Assembly: GCA_051294375.1 (NCBI GenBank)
Contig: CM119270.1
Span: 17,544,893 to 17,608,892 of the forward strand
Direction: 5' to 3'
From: Paraspadella gotoi
Lineage: Eukaryota > Chaetognatha
DNA: 64,000 bases
Every line of letters begins with the position of its first letter. The first letter of the stretch is position 1. Below the pieces are notes generated by a model that saw only the letters and a list, made by a program, of their open reading frames with translations, was not told the DNA's origin and did not search any database. Both the position numbers and the translations under genes were made by a program. Positions 37,005 to 51,800 of the stretch are shown here, in pieces.

Positions 37005-40000
37005 GTGCGGTTTTGTTACCATCGTAAATATACTTATTTCGACAGCATTAGCTAGATCATTGAATTTTTAAAAAAATTTAAAATTAAATTAAATAAAATT
37101 GTTTTCTATGATTTTTTTTGCAATCGCTCGAGTAAAACCTTTTAGATCAAACAATCCTTGTTGACTAATATATTCTTTATTAACGAGGCAAGTAAAAACA
37201 AAAAAAAAAAAAACGAACAAAAATAATCAATTTAAGTCTTTTCTTCTTTTCCCTCCAACAGATCGCGGTCGACATGCTGCTGGAGCAGGAGGATTCGGTC
37301 GATGTGGAGGAACAACATCGGCTGGACAACCTTATCATGTTCATCTACTTGTTCCTTCTCATCCTGACCATCTTGATGATTTGGCTCTTCAAATACATCA
37401 AGATCAAATTCATTCACGAAACTGGTGAGAAAAGCGAAAGATTCATAAAAAGGGTAGGAACGTGACTTTTTTTTGTATCATAAGTGTTTTGGGTCGTCAA
37501 AAATTCGTGTTTGTGTTCATTTTGTTTTCCATTTCATTGATTTGTGTTTGTGTTCAATTATTGTTCAATTTTATTCATTTTGTTACTTTAAAAGAACAAA
37601 AGATGATATGTATAACAGATTTTAAAGTGAACTTATATAGCAGATCATTTGGCGAGCTTGTTTCTCTATGACATACAACTAATGACAGTACATGACATTA
37701 CTGTAATTAATTTGTCATCATTTGTCATCTTTTTTCAGGAATCGCCGTCGTTTTCGGTCTCATCGTCGGATTAATGATTCGATTCCTTCCAAACGACCCA
37801 GAAATGGTTAAGTTAGACGGATCATTAGGTTCTAATAATTTAATTAGAAAAACTATGCCGAACGTTATTTTATTCAAATATCCGAATTAAATTAGCAAAT
37901 TGCCAAAGTGAAGAAGGTATTATCTCGTCTTAGGCTTTTAAGTCCTCAAATCCGATCAATTATCACGATTTCTTTTATTTTAACCAAATTTTATCAAAAG
38001 TGATAACCGGTTCAAAAAAAACTGGATTAATATTTTAGTCGTCGTCTTGGTTAAGTAAATTTTAAATCGAGTCCCTGTGGTTAACTGAAACGAGAGAACC
38101 GGCTCCAGAGGTCGCATTTTTTTGACCTTGAAATTTTATACTTTTATAATTCATTTAATTGACGTATAAAACTTGAAAACTACATAAATCAGAACGATCC
38201 GATGAAGCTTTATGACATATCAGTAGAACAAATCGTAGTCTATACTGTTAATGAACATACTGAAAAACATTATTGATCGTCTCTTTGCCGATTTGGCTAA
38301 TTTCAATGAGGTTAAAATAAGTTCATACGTTTCAACTTCAAGGCATCTATTTGTACAGTTTATTTACCAAGGAAATTCAATGTAGGAAAAATAGAGGATA
38401 TTAAAACAACCATTGGGGCCGAGGGCGTATTGCAACACTGAAGTCTTTTCCTTCTCACTGCCCACGGCCCATGATCTTCGTCCCTCCCTTTGCCCTAGTC
38501 CCACTTCTCGTCACCTTTGATTCGCCCGATCGCTTGCTCTCCGCAAGAGAGAAAGAGAGAGAGAGAGGGAGGGAGAGGGTGAGATAGAGAGGGATCGAAG
38601 GGAGGCGGAGACTCGTTTCCGCTGACGATATTATCGCATAGCATATGCATTATTGATTAAATTATTATTCAATATAATAACTTAAGTTAGGATTGTATTA
38701 ACGAACATTCTGGTTTGAACAGTCGCACGTTCTCGACGTAGTGCCATGCAGTGCGGCATCTCGATACGAACAACAAATCGATGCCGAATACATCAAACTC
38801 GGTTTGCCCATTTACGACGACAGCGGCGGCAGCAGCAGCGGTGGCGGCAGCAGCGGCGGCAGCGGCGGCGGCGAACGCAACGAGACGGTCTTTATATAAT
38901 GATACAAGAAATGGGTCAACTTCAATGAAAAGNNNNNNNNNNNNNNNNNNNNNNNNNNNNNNNNNNNNNNNNNNNNNNNNNNNNNNNNNNNNNNNNNNNN
39001 NNNNNNNNNNNNNNNNNNNNNNNAATTAAAATCGACAGAGGGTAAGTGAACAAATGTTACTTATTTATTGGTAAGTTAAAAGGCTTTTGGTAAATATTTG
39101 TTTAAGATTAAGTTAGGTGAGCTTCTATTGGATATTGGATTGTATTCTGACATTTTAATTTGGTCATAATGACATTACTGTAGTTTAAACGGCGTTGTCC
39201 TGCATTTGGCTTAAATCTCGGATTACATTTTAAGCCATTAGCACTGACAAAAATCTGAATTTTTTTTAAAGCTAATATCAATAAATAAAAAGTAAGTTTC
39301 CTCAAGTGGGCGTGGCAACAACTTTCCATTTTCCTTCCGGTTCTAGTTCGAATCCGCGGCGACATTCGAGCCAGAGATTTTCTTCAACGTTATCCTTCCT
39401 CCGATCATCTTTAACGCTGGTTACAGCATGAAGAGGAAACACTTCTTCAAAAACTTTGGATCCATTCTCGCATTCGCTTTGATTGGTAAGGTCGTCCTTT
39501 TTTGGTTGAGCGGTAAAGGTAGGGTTAGATTGTCATTTGGCACGCTGATGAGGATTGGCTTTTTTGACTGTGGCGTCATGCTCGCCTTTGCCTTGATTGG
39601 TGATGTCATTCCCTTTTGGAAGGAGGAAGTCAATTTGTATTGCCAATGACATTCTGAGATAGGGTTTGGCACCTTAGATGTGGCACTATTGGTAATTGAC
39701 TGAGTAAAAGCCTCTTTAACAAACTATTCATCGATTCTCATTTTGGTCAGGACTCCAGAACTCACCTTATCCTTTTTTGTCCCCAGGCACGGCGATATCG
39801 ACCGTGGTCACCGCTTTCACCTGTTGGGGCTTCTTGCTTCTCATCAGAGACTCGGTCAAGGAGATGCTGCCGAATTTGGGCCTCGCCGAATGCATCTTCT
39901 TCGGGGCCATCATTTCCGCCACAGGTGCAGGATGGAAGGGGAGCAGGTGTAATTGGGATCTATTTGTCATGGAAAATGTTGAGAATGCTCAAAGTTTTGT

Positions 40001-43000
40001 TTAGATATGGTTTATAATGGTTTTAGTTTTGCTATATACAAAATAATAACCGTAATGTTAATATAATGATCTAATATAAATGTAATTGTCATCATAAAAG
40101 TTAATTTGTGCATTGAAATCCTAGACGGTTGGGATAGTGTTGATCTGAAACCTTGCACGTCGTACTTTACTAGAAATAGTTGTTAAGGAACCACTATAGC
40201 TATTTTTTTAGATTAATGAATACTTTTTAAAATTGATTAGTTAATTTTATTATGGAATTGGCCCCGCCTGTAACCCTTTTTTTTTCTCTAACTCATTATT
40301 TCCCCCCCACCCCTATTCTCCCCCTAATCCACTCCTATCCTCCTCCTTCCACCATCCCCTTCCCTCCCCCCCTTCCCTACCCCATCTTCTCTTCCTCTTT
40401 CCAGACCCCGTGACGTGCTGCCATCTTCTCGAGATGAACGTCGACGTCGACTCTTTACGGCCCTTCATCTTCGGCGAGTCGGTGAGTGAACGACGCCGTC
40501 GCCAATCGTTTCTGCGCATCTTCCGTCGACAAATACTCCAGGCCGGTTAGCGGTGGACGGTGAAAGGGGGTTATGGTGTTGGAGGGCGGTTGGGGTGGGA
40601 TTTTGGGAGGTGGGAGAAGGGGCTAACGTTGCAACGAGTCTACATGTCTGAAAGAAATAATTTGATAATTTAACCAAAGGGGTGAGAAGACGAGAGAAGA
40701 GAGAGAAGCGGCGATGGGCCAGAGAGATGGCAAGAGAAACGAGAGAATAAAGAGCAAGCGACGCGGAAACACACAAGCAACGCAAGAAGGAATGCTTTGT
40801 GATTATCATTCTTTCAACTTGGTTTTAAATTTGAATTCGTTTCCCTCAAATTCATTCCAACCCAACTTTTCCAGGTTCCCTCAGTTCCACCGCATTCCTC
40901 GAAGCCACGGGCAACTTCATCGGCATCTTTGCTGGATCATTCGGCATCGGTTGTCTCCTCGGATGCACCTGCGCTTTTCTAACCAAATTCACAAAACTCT
41001 CGGAATATCCGCTGCTGGAAACGTCGCTCGTTGTTCTCATGTCTTACAGGTGCAATGAATTCGTGCTCGCTGTTATCTATCGTTACGCTTGCTATGTTAC
41101 GTCTTTGCGCTTGCTTCTATCCGTTTTTACGCTAGCTGTAATTCGTCTTAACGATTGCTGCAATCCTTTCTTCCAACTTGCTGCAGCTCCTTCCTGGCGG
41201 CCGAAGCTTGCGGCATGACGGGCATCGTTGCTGTTCTCTTTTGCGGAATTTGTCAGGCGCATTACACGTTTAACAATTTGTCCGCTGACTCGCAAAAGTG
41301 GACGAAGAGGTGGGTGGGTGAGAGAGAGAGAGAGAGAGACAGAGAGAGAGACAGAGAGAGAGAGAGAGATTATTTAAGGGAAGGGTAAGGTAAAGGAGAG
41401 GGATGGTAAGTTTTTCGGGAGTAAAGCTTTAAAGAACGATTCCAACCGTCCCAGAAATAAAGCCAAAGGATTTAAATATAAATTTAAAAAAAAATGTTTT
41501 TATAAGAATTCAAATCGTTCCCGAAATCAAGGAATTAATAATTATAGTGATTACACCTATAGAATCTATATAAACGTTATTATTTATGCCCCGTCTCCTC
41601 TTCAGGTTTTTCGAACTCCTCAATTTTCTCCTGGAAAACTTTATCTTCTCTTACATCGGAGTCTCAGTCATCACGATGGAATCGAATCGTTTCTACTTAC
41701 CCTTCTTCCTCGCCTGTTAGTACATGAAATGCTGCTGCTGAGGCTGTTGTGGTTGTTGGTATGGCTGTTGTGGTTTTTGTTGCGGCTGTTGTGGTTGTAG
41801 AAGTGATTTTTTTTCCGTTTGGATGACGAAAAAAATTCTCGGGACTTATTTCGGCAAATAGGTTTCTAATTTGCGCATATGAAGGCAATCATTATTGCCG
41901 CAACATATCCTGTTAATTTTTTCACTTCTAATTTCAAAAGCAAGGGGATGGAGAAAAACAATGTTATTTACTAATATTTCGGGTTTTTGAGTCGCGAGTC
42001 ACTAGCATTGTTTATGGTTTGGTTAGTTTTGACTTTTTAAATACTAATAGGGTTAGTCCAATGTTTTTTTTTTCAATATTTTGTAAAAGAGGAATTTGCC
42101 TCTAATTCTCACAATTCACAATTTAATTCACAGCCTTACTGGCGATCTTCCTCGCCAGAGCTTGCAACGTTTACCCTCTCGCGTTTTTTCTCAACCTCGG
42201 TCGATCCAAACCGATTCCCTTTAACCATCAACACATGATGATGTTTTCTGGACTCAGAGGTAGAAAGAACGAGAAAATAATTAAAATAACAAATGCTAAG
42301 GATTAATATAATTTCTTTCCTTATTTTTTTCGACATTGACAATTTCTCGTGCGATAATATATGGACGATAAACTATAGACGATATTCCTAGTCATCATCG
42401 CGACTAATTTAACGACGATGGCCACGTTACATTTTAAGAGCTTGTATTTGAATTATTTTATTAATTAACTTAGATGAGAGAACGTAAATTGATGCGTGAA
42501 CGGAAACCTAAAAGTATATGGAAACGAGCTAGACGCTGGGCTACAATAAGTAATAAGTAATTACTTAAAACCTAATATCTAAATAAATCAATTCAACTTG
42601 AACCGAATTGAATTCTACTTTCTAAGGTCTCACAATCTAAGGTTTTACAATTATTAAAATTATTATTTTAATAATAAGAAATAGGAAAGGAAAGGAAATA
42701 TATAACATACCTCGAGTTCATCTTAGATACCGTCACTCGCGAATCTCCCAGCGCTTTCCCGCCTGCGCCATCCGCAGAACGCCAAACACTTTGGAAGAGA
42801 ACGTCAATTCTTTCCCAACGACAGTATCGCTTTCATCGTCATCGTTCACCGTTCTCGTCTCGTCTGCGGAGGTAAGTTTAACAGTAAAGGGTGTAAGTTA
42901 AATCAAGGCTGTGGGAGGTTAATTAGGGGACAAGGCCGGTAATTTTATTGGTGGGAGTAAGTTAATTGGGAGGGGCGGTTNNNNNNNNNNNNNNNNNNNN

Positions 43001-46000
43001 NNNNNNNNNNNNNNNNNNNNNNNNGGTTCACGAAGGTGTCGCGCTTAAAGGCAGGATGAACTTATAACAATGCCCGACTTATTCCATTCACATTTTCATC
43101 CAGTCTTTCATTCATTCCTTTACTTCTTAATCAATTTCTTCATTCATCTCTTCATTCATTCACTTCTTCATTAATTCCATTCAGGTTTCACCTCTCCGAT
43201 GCTCAACGTCCTCAAGATTCGCGTCGGCGTGGAGGACGACGGACTCTCGGCGACGGTGAAGCGGACGACGGCCAACTACAGCACGATTGATGGAGATCAA
43301 AAGTGAGAGTGACGTCTTCAACAGCATCGTCATCTCGTCACCGACAGATCCATCGCAATAATCGTCATCAGCTTCATGTTCATCTTCACCGTTTTCGACA
43401 CCATTAGTATCTACTAAATCTGCGTCATCATCAACCTGGGCATCTTCATCATCGTCATAATTCCATAATCACGCCTGCAGATTCCCCATCAGCCTCACAG
43501 TTTCATAGTCATCATCGTCAATTTCATCACAATCAACATAATCGTTATCATCATCATTCTTGACATCGCCATCATCATACGCTTGTCATCCTCTTCCTTA
43601 TAAATAATAATTTTGAAAATCCAATTACATATTATACTCTGTTCCTCAACAAACGTTTTTTGATCTTGACATTGATCTGTGCAATAGGGCGTGAAGTGGA
43701 AAGTTTTGAAATAAAAATTTAACAGTTATATCCTTAAAAACTATCATATTAGGAATACTAATCTGTAATTATTTTCTTTTTTAAAATATAGTTAGCCCAG
43801 TCAGTTTATTTTGATATTAATAGTACTACGCTTATATAATATCAAAATTTCAAAATAGTTTTTTTTAATTCGAAAGATTTCAGATTCGTTAAAGTAATAA
43901 AGGTATAAATCTTTTTTTAAAAATTATGTCATTAAGTAGGATAAAATTAACAAAAAACTATATTTTTAAGCTGGAAATTTAAAATCGGCGGTCTTAAATA
44001 TAGTTTTTTACATTTTTGCTAACTTAATGAAAAAATTTTTAAAAAGAATTGTACTTCTTATAATAATTTTTTGCAAGGAATCCAAATCCGATCTTAAAAT
44101 TTTAGCCATTATATACTTATTACTATATATAAATATAGCTCACTGGTGCCACTAATGTATAAAATTAAAAAATTAATTTACCAAAATATTTTATTGTTTT
44201 ATGTTTATGTTTTTATATGCTAAATTTTAATTTTCTAAAATTTATCATTTTCACATCACTCTACTGTGCAATTGTACATACCTCACGCCATCTCTCTTCT
44301 TCACCCGTTCAATAACAGGCTCCCCACGAAGACATACAAAAAGTCCTGGTTCCACCAAAAGTTCGGGAATTTCGACCTGCGGTTCTTGAAGCCGCTCTTC
44401 ACTCACTCCAAACCTTCGCTGGAGGAGACGTGCTGCGGCTGTAGAGGATGTTGTCTGCCGGTGGCCAAGGTGTTGACGTCCGACAGGCAGAGGCATCACG
44501 GGATACAGGTTAGGGGGGGATGGGCGGGGGGGGGGTTGACGTAGCATGGGGATGATGTAGCATTTGGATGATGTAGCATGTGGATGCGAATGGATGTGAA
44601 CAAATGTTAATAAAAAAGATTGCGAATAAATGTTATTAGGAAGTTAATGGTTGTGCGTTTTGTTACCATCAGTAAATATACCTATTTCGACAGCATTAGC
44701 TACGACTCATTGAATTTTAAAAAAAAATATTTAAAATTAAATTAAATAAAAATATGTTTTCTATGATTTTTTTTGCAATCGCTCGAGTAAAACTTTTAAA
44801 TCAAACAATCCTTGTTACTAATATATTCTTTATTAACGAGGCAAGTAAAAACAAAAAAAAAAAAACGAACAAAATAATCAATTTAAGTCTTTTCTTCTTT
44901 CCCTCCAACAGACGCGGTCGACATCTGCTGGAGCAGGAGGATTCGGTCGATGTGGAGGAACAACATCGGCTGGACAACCTTATCATGTTCATCTACTTGT
45001 TCCTTCTCATCCTGACGCATCTTGATGATTTGGCTCTTCAAATACATCAAGATCAAATTCATTCACGAAACTGGTGAGAAAAGCGAAAGATTCATAAAGA
45101 GGGGTAGGAACGTGACTTTTTTTGTATCATAAGTGTTTTGGGTCGTCAAAAATTCGTGTTTGTGTTCATTTTGTTTCCATTTCATTGATTTGTGTTTGGT
45201 TCAATTATTGTTCAATTTTATTCATTTTGTTACTTTAAAGAACAAAAGATGATATGTATAACAGATTTTAAAGTTAACTTATATAGCAGATCATTTGGCG
45301 AGCTTGTTTCTCTATGACATACAACTAATGACAGTAATGACATTACTGTAATTAATTTGTCATCATTTGTCATCTTTTTTCAGGAATCGCCGTCGTTTTC
45401 GGTCTCATCGTCGGATTAATGATTCGATTCCTTCCAAACGACCCAGAATGGTTAAGTTAGACGAGATCATTATTCTAATAATTTAATTAGAAAAACTATG
45501 CAGAACGTTATTTTAGTTCAAATATCCGAATTAAATTAAGAAAATGCCAAAGTGAGAGCAGGTATTATCTCGTCTTAGGCTTTAAGTCCTCAAATCCGAC
45601 AATTATCACGATTCTCTTTTATTTTAACCAAATTTTATCAAAAGTGAAAACCGGTTCAAAAAAAACTGGATTAATATTTAGTCGTCGTCTTGGTTAAGTA
45701 AATTTTAAATCGAGTCCCTGTGGTTAACTGAAACGAGAGAACCGGCTCCAGAGGTCCATTTTTTTGACCTTGAAATTTATACTTTTATAATTAATTTAAT
45801 TGACGTATAAAACTTGAAAACTACATAAATCAGAACGATCCGATGAAGCTTTATGAATATCAGTAGAACAAATCGTAGTCTATACTGTTAATGAACATAC
45901 TGAAAAACATTATTGATCGTCTCTTTGCCGATTTGGCTAATTCAATTGAGGTTAAAATAAGTTCATACGTTTCAACTTCAAGGCATCTATTTGTACAGTT

Positions 46001-48816
46001 TTATTTACAAGGGAAATTCAATGTAGGAAAAGAGGAATTAAACAACCTTGGGGCCGAGGGCGAAATTGCAACACTAAAAGTCTTTTCCTTCTCACGTGCC
46101 CACGGCCCATGATCTTCGTCCCTCCCTTTGCCCTAGTCCCACTTCTCGTCACCTTTGATTCGCCCGATCGCTTGCTCTCCGCAAGAGAGAAAGAGAGAGA
46201 AGAGAGAGGGAGGGAGAGGGTGAGATAGAGAGGGATCGAAGGGAGGCGGAGACTCGTTTCCGCTGACGATATTATCGCATAGCATATGCATTATTGATTA
46301 AATTATTATTCAATATAATAACTTAGTTAGATTGTATTAAACGAACATTCTTTTAACAGTCGCACGTTCTCGACGTAGTGCCTGCAGTGCCATCTCGATA
46401 CGACAACAAATCGATGCCCGAATACATCAAACTCGGTTTGCCCATTTACGACGACAGCGGCGGCAGCAGCAGCGGTGGCGGCAGCAGCGGCGGCAGCGGC
46501 GGCGGCGAACGCAACGAGACGGTCTTTATATACAAGAAATGGTCAACTTCAATGAAAAGAATAAAATCGACAGGTAAGTGAACAAATGTTACTTATTTAT
46601 TGTAAGTTAAAATGGGTTTTGGTTAATAATTTGTTTTAAATTAAGTTGGTGAGCTTCATATTGGATTGTATTCTGACATTTTAATTTGGTCATAATGACA
46701 TTACTGTAGTTTAAACGGCGTTGTCCTGCATTTGGCTTAAATCTCGGATTACATTTTAAGCCATTACCACTGACAAAATTTTTTTTAAAGCTAATATCAA
46801 TAAATAAAAAGTAAAGTTCCTCAAGTGGGCGTGGCAACAACTTTCCATTTTCCTTCCGGTTCTAGTTCGAATCCGCGGCGACATTCGAGCCAGAGATTTT
46901 CTTCAACGTTATCCTTCCTCCGATCATCTTTAACGCTGGTTACAGCATGAAGAGGAAACACTTCTTCAAAAACTTTGGATCCATTCTCGCATTCGCTTTG
47001 ATTGGTAAGGTCGTCCTTTTTTGGTTTGAGCGGTAAAGGTAGGGTTAGATTGACATTTGGCACGCTGATGAGGATTGGCTTTTTTGACTGTGGCGTCATG
47101 CTCGCCTTTGCCTTGATTGGTGATGTCATTCCCTTTTGGAAGGAGGAAGTCAATTTGTATTGCCAATGACATTCTGAGATAGGGTTTGGCACCTTAGATG
47201 TGGCACTATTGGTAATTGACTGAGTAAAAGCCTCTTTAACAAACTATTCATCGATTCTCATTTTGGTCAGACTCCAGAACTCCCTTATCCTTTTTTGTCC
47301 CCAGGCACGGCGATATCGACCGTGGTCACCGCTTTCACCTGTTGGGGCTTCTTGCTTCTCATCAGAGACTCGGTCAAGGAGATGCTGCCGAATTTGGGCC
47401 TCGCCGAATGCATCTTCTTCGGGGCCATCATTTCCGCCACAGTGCAGGATGGAAGGGGAGCAGGTGTAATTGGGATGCGATTTGTCATGGAAACTGTTGA
47501 ATGCTCAGTTTGTTTAGATATAGGTTATATGGGTTTTAGTTTTGCTGATAATACAATATAATACGTATAATATATGATGTAATATAATAATGTGTATGTC
47601 ATCATAAAGTTAACTTTGTGCATGAAATCTAGACGGTTGGGAGAGTGTTGTATCTGAAACCTTGCACGCTCGATTATTCTTTACTAGAAATAGTTGGTTA
47701 AGAACCACTATAGCTATTTTTTTAGATTAATGAATACTTTTAAATTGATTAGTTAATTTTATTATGGAATTGGCCCTCCTGTAACCCTTTTTTTTCTCTA
47801 ACTCATTATTTTTCCCCCCCACCCTATTCTCCCCCTATCCAACTCCTATCCTCCTCCTTCCCCATCCCCCTATCCTCCCCCCCCTTCCCTACCCCATCTT
47901 CTCTTCCCTCTTCCAGACCCCGTGACGGTGGCTGGCCATACTTCTCGGAGATGAACGTCGACGTCGATCTTTACGCCCTCAATCTTCGGCGAGTCGGTGA
48001 TGAACGACGCCGTCGCCATCGTTTCTCGCACTTCCGTCGACAAATACTCCAAGGCCGTCGCGGTGGACGGTGAAGGGGGTTTGGTGTTGGGGGGCGGTTG
48101 GGGGTGGGATTTTGGGAGGTGGGGAGAGGGGCTAACGTTGCAACGAGTTACATGTCTGAAGAAATAATTGAATAATTTAACAAAAGGGGTGAGAGAGAGA
48201 AGAGAGAGAGAGAGGGCGGGTGGGCAGAGAGCATGGGCAGAGAGAAAGAGAGATAAAGAAGCAAGGCACGCGGAGAACCACAAGCACGCAAGAGGAATGC
48301 TTTGTGATTATCATTCTTCTTCAACTTGTTTTAAAAATGTTGATTCGTTTCCCTCAAATTCATTCCAACCCAACTTTTCCAGTTCCCTCAGTTCCAGCCG
48401 CATTCCTCGAAGCCACGGGCAACTTCATCGGCATCTTGCTGGATCATTCGGCATCGGTTGTCTCCTCGGATGCACCTGCGCTTTTCTAACCAATTCACAA
48501 ACTCTCGGAATATCCGTGCTGGAAACGTCGCTCGTGTTCTCATGTCTTACAGGTGCGATGAATTCTGCTCGCTGTTATCTATCGTTACGCTTGCTATGTT
48601 ACGTCTTTGCCTTGCTTCTATCCGTTTTTAACTGCTAGCTGTAATTCGTCTAACGATTGCTGCAATCCTTTCTTCCAACTTGCTGCAGCTCCTTCCTGGC
48701 GGCCGAAGCTTGCGGCTGACGGGCATCGTTGCTGTTCTCTTTTGCGGAATTTGTCAGGCGCATTACACGTTTAACAATTTGTCCGCTGACTCGCAAAAGT
48801 GGACGAAGAGGTGGGT

Positions 48817-48870
<54 letters not shown>

Positions 48871-51800
48871 TAAGGGAGGGTAAGGTAAAGGAGAGGGATG
48901 GAAGTTTTTCGGGAGTAAAGCTTTAAAAGAACGATTCCACGCGTCCCAGAAATAAAGCCAAAGGATTTAAATATATAATATTTAAAAGTTTTTATAAGAA
49001 TTCAAATCGTTCCCGAATCAAGGAATTAATAATTATAGTGATTACCCTATAGAATATTATATAACGTATTATTTATGCCCCGTCTCTCTTCAGGTTTTTC
49101 GAACTCCTCATTTTCTCCTGGAAAACTTTATCTTCTCTTACATCGGAGTCTCAGTCATCACGATGGAACGAATCGTTTCTTACTTACCCTTCTTCCTCGC
49201 CTGTTAGTACATGAAATCTGGTGCTGCTGCTGAGGCTGTTGTGGTTGTTGGTATGGCTGTTGTGGTTTTTGTTGCGGCTGTTGTGGTTGTAGAAGTGACA
49301 AAAAACTGATTTTTTTTTTCCGTTTGGATGACGAAAAAATTCTCGGACCTATTTCGGCAAATAGGTTCTAATTTGCGCATATGAAGGCAATCATTATTGC
49401 CGCAACATATCCTGTTAATTTTTCACTTCTAAATTCAAAAGCAAGGGGATAGAGAAAAACAATGTTATTTACTAATATTTCGGGTTTTTGAGTCGCGAGT
49501 CACTAGCATTGTTTATGGTTTGGTTAGTTTTGACTTTTTAAATACTAATAGGGTTAGTCCAATGTTTTTTTTTTCAATATTTTGTAAAAGAGGAATTGCC
49601 TCTAATTCTCACAATTCACAATTTAATTCACAGCCTTACTGGCGATCTTCCTCGCCAGAGCTTGCAACGTTTACCCTCTCGCGTTTTTTGCTAACCTCGG
49701 TCGCATCCAAACCGATTCCCTTTAACCATCAACACATGATGATGTTTTCTGGACTCAGAGGTAGAAAGAACGAGAAAATAATTAAAATAACAAATGCTAA
49801 GGATTAATATAATTTCTTTCCTTATTTTTTTCGACAATGAAATTTCTCGAGCGATAATATATGGACGATAAACTAGACGATATTCCTGTCACATCACGAC
49901 TAATTTAACGACGATGGCCACGTTACATTTTAAGAACTTGTATTTGAATTATTTTATTAATTAACTTAGATGAGAGAACGTAAATTGATGCGTGAACGGA
50001 AACCTAAAAATATATGGAAACGAGCTAGACGCTGGGCTACAATAAGTAATAAGTAATTACTTAAAACCTAATATCTTAATAAATCAATTCAGCTTGAACC
50101 GAATTGAATTCTACTTTCTAAGGTCTCACAATCTAAGGTTTTACAATTATTAAAATTATTATTTTAATAATAAGAAATAGGAAAGGAAAGGAAATATATA
50201 CACATACCTCGAGTTCATCTTAGATACCGTCACTTCCCCCCCCCGCTCACCTCTCACCCTTCCACTCCCACGATCCCTTATCCCCCCCTCAACATCCCCC
50301 TTTCAGGCGCAATCGCCTTCGCCCTGGCCATCCGCAACGCCAACACTTTGGAGAGAAACGTAATTCTTTCCACGACGTCGCTCATCGTCATCGTCACCGT
50401 CGTCGTCTGCGGAGGTAAGTTTAACAGGAAGGGTAAGTTAAATAAGGCTGGGTAGGTTAATTAGGGGAGGGGTAATTTAATTGGTGGGGGGTGGGTAGTT
50501 ATATTGGGAGGGGCGGGTTCAACGAAGGTGTCGCGCTTAAAGGCAGGATGAACTTATAACAATGCCCGACTTATTCCATTCACATTTTCATCCAGTCTTT
50601 CATTCATATCCTTTACTTCTTAATCAATTTCTTCATCATCTCTTCATCATTCATTCTTCATTCACTTCTTCATTCATTCCATTCAGGTTTCACCTCTCCG
50701 ATGCTCAACGTCCTCAAGATTCGCGTCGGCGTGGAGGACGACTGGACTCTCGGCGACGGTGAAGGCGGACGACGGCCAAACTACAGCACGATTGATGGAG
50801 ATCAAAAGTGAGAGTGACGTCTTCACAGCATCGTCATCATCGTCACCGACAGATTCATCGCCGTAATCGTCATCAGCTTCATGTTCATCCTTCACCGTTT
50901 TCCGTTTTCGACACCATTAGTATCTTAACTACATCAGCGTCATCATCAACCTAGGGCATCTTCATCATCGTCATAATTTATAATCACGCCTGCAGATTCC
51001 CCATCAGCCTCAACAGTTTCATAGTCATCATAGTCATCGTCACAATCAACATAATCGTTATCATCATCATTCTTGACATCGGCCATCATCATACGCTGAA
51101 TAATAATAAATAATAATAAATAATAATAAATAATTATAAATAATAATTTTAAAAATCCAATTACATATTATACTCTGTTCCTCAAACAAACGTTTTTTGA
51201 TCTTGACATTGATCTGTGCAATAGGGCGTGAAGTGTGAAAGTTTGAAATAAAAATTTAACAGTTATATCTTAAAAACTATCATGATTAGGAATACTAATC
51301 TGTAATTATTTTTCTTTTTTATAAATATAGTAGCCCAGTCAGCTTACTTTTGTATATAGTACATACGCTTATATAATATCAAAATTTAAAATAGTTTTTT
51401 TTAATTCTGAAAATTCAGATTCAGATTAAAATCTTTTTTCAAAATATTAATTAAGCAATTAAGTACGTATTAAAATTACCACAAAAAACTATATTTTTGA
51501 AGCTGGAACCATTATAAAATTCGGCCGGTCTTAAACTTATAGTTTTTTACATTTTTGACTAACTTAATGAAATAAATTTTTAAAAAGAATTGTACTTTCT
51601 TTATAATAATTTTTTGCAAGGAATCCAAATCCGATCTTTAAAAAGTTTTTAGCCTATTATATACTTATATACTATATATAAATATAGCTCACTGGTGCCA
51701 CTAATGTATAAAATTAAAAAATTAATTTACCAAAATATTTTATTGTTTTATGTTTGTTTTTATATGCTAAATTTTAATTTTCTAAAATTTTATCATTTTC

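Larger units (their letters stand above)
37005..44654 (+). repeat. 7.6-kb direct tandem duplication, unit 1
   Basis: The unit starts in intron 1 of the NHE gene just after the candidate exon 1 donor and ends in the intron after exon 14. Its partner is 44655-52185. The junction is visible near 44640-44670, where intron 14 sequence runs directly into intron 1 sequence (TTTTGTTACCATC). Introns, microsatellites and exons are all shared, with differences dominated by single-base indels. Confidence 0.85.
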
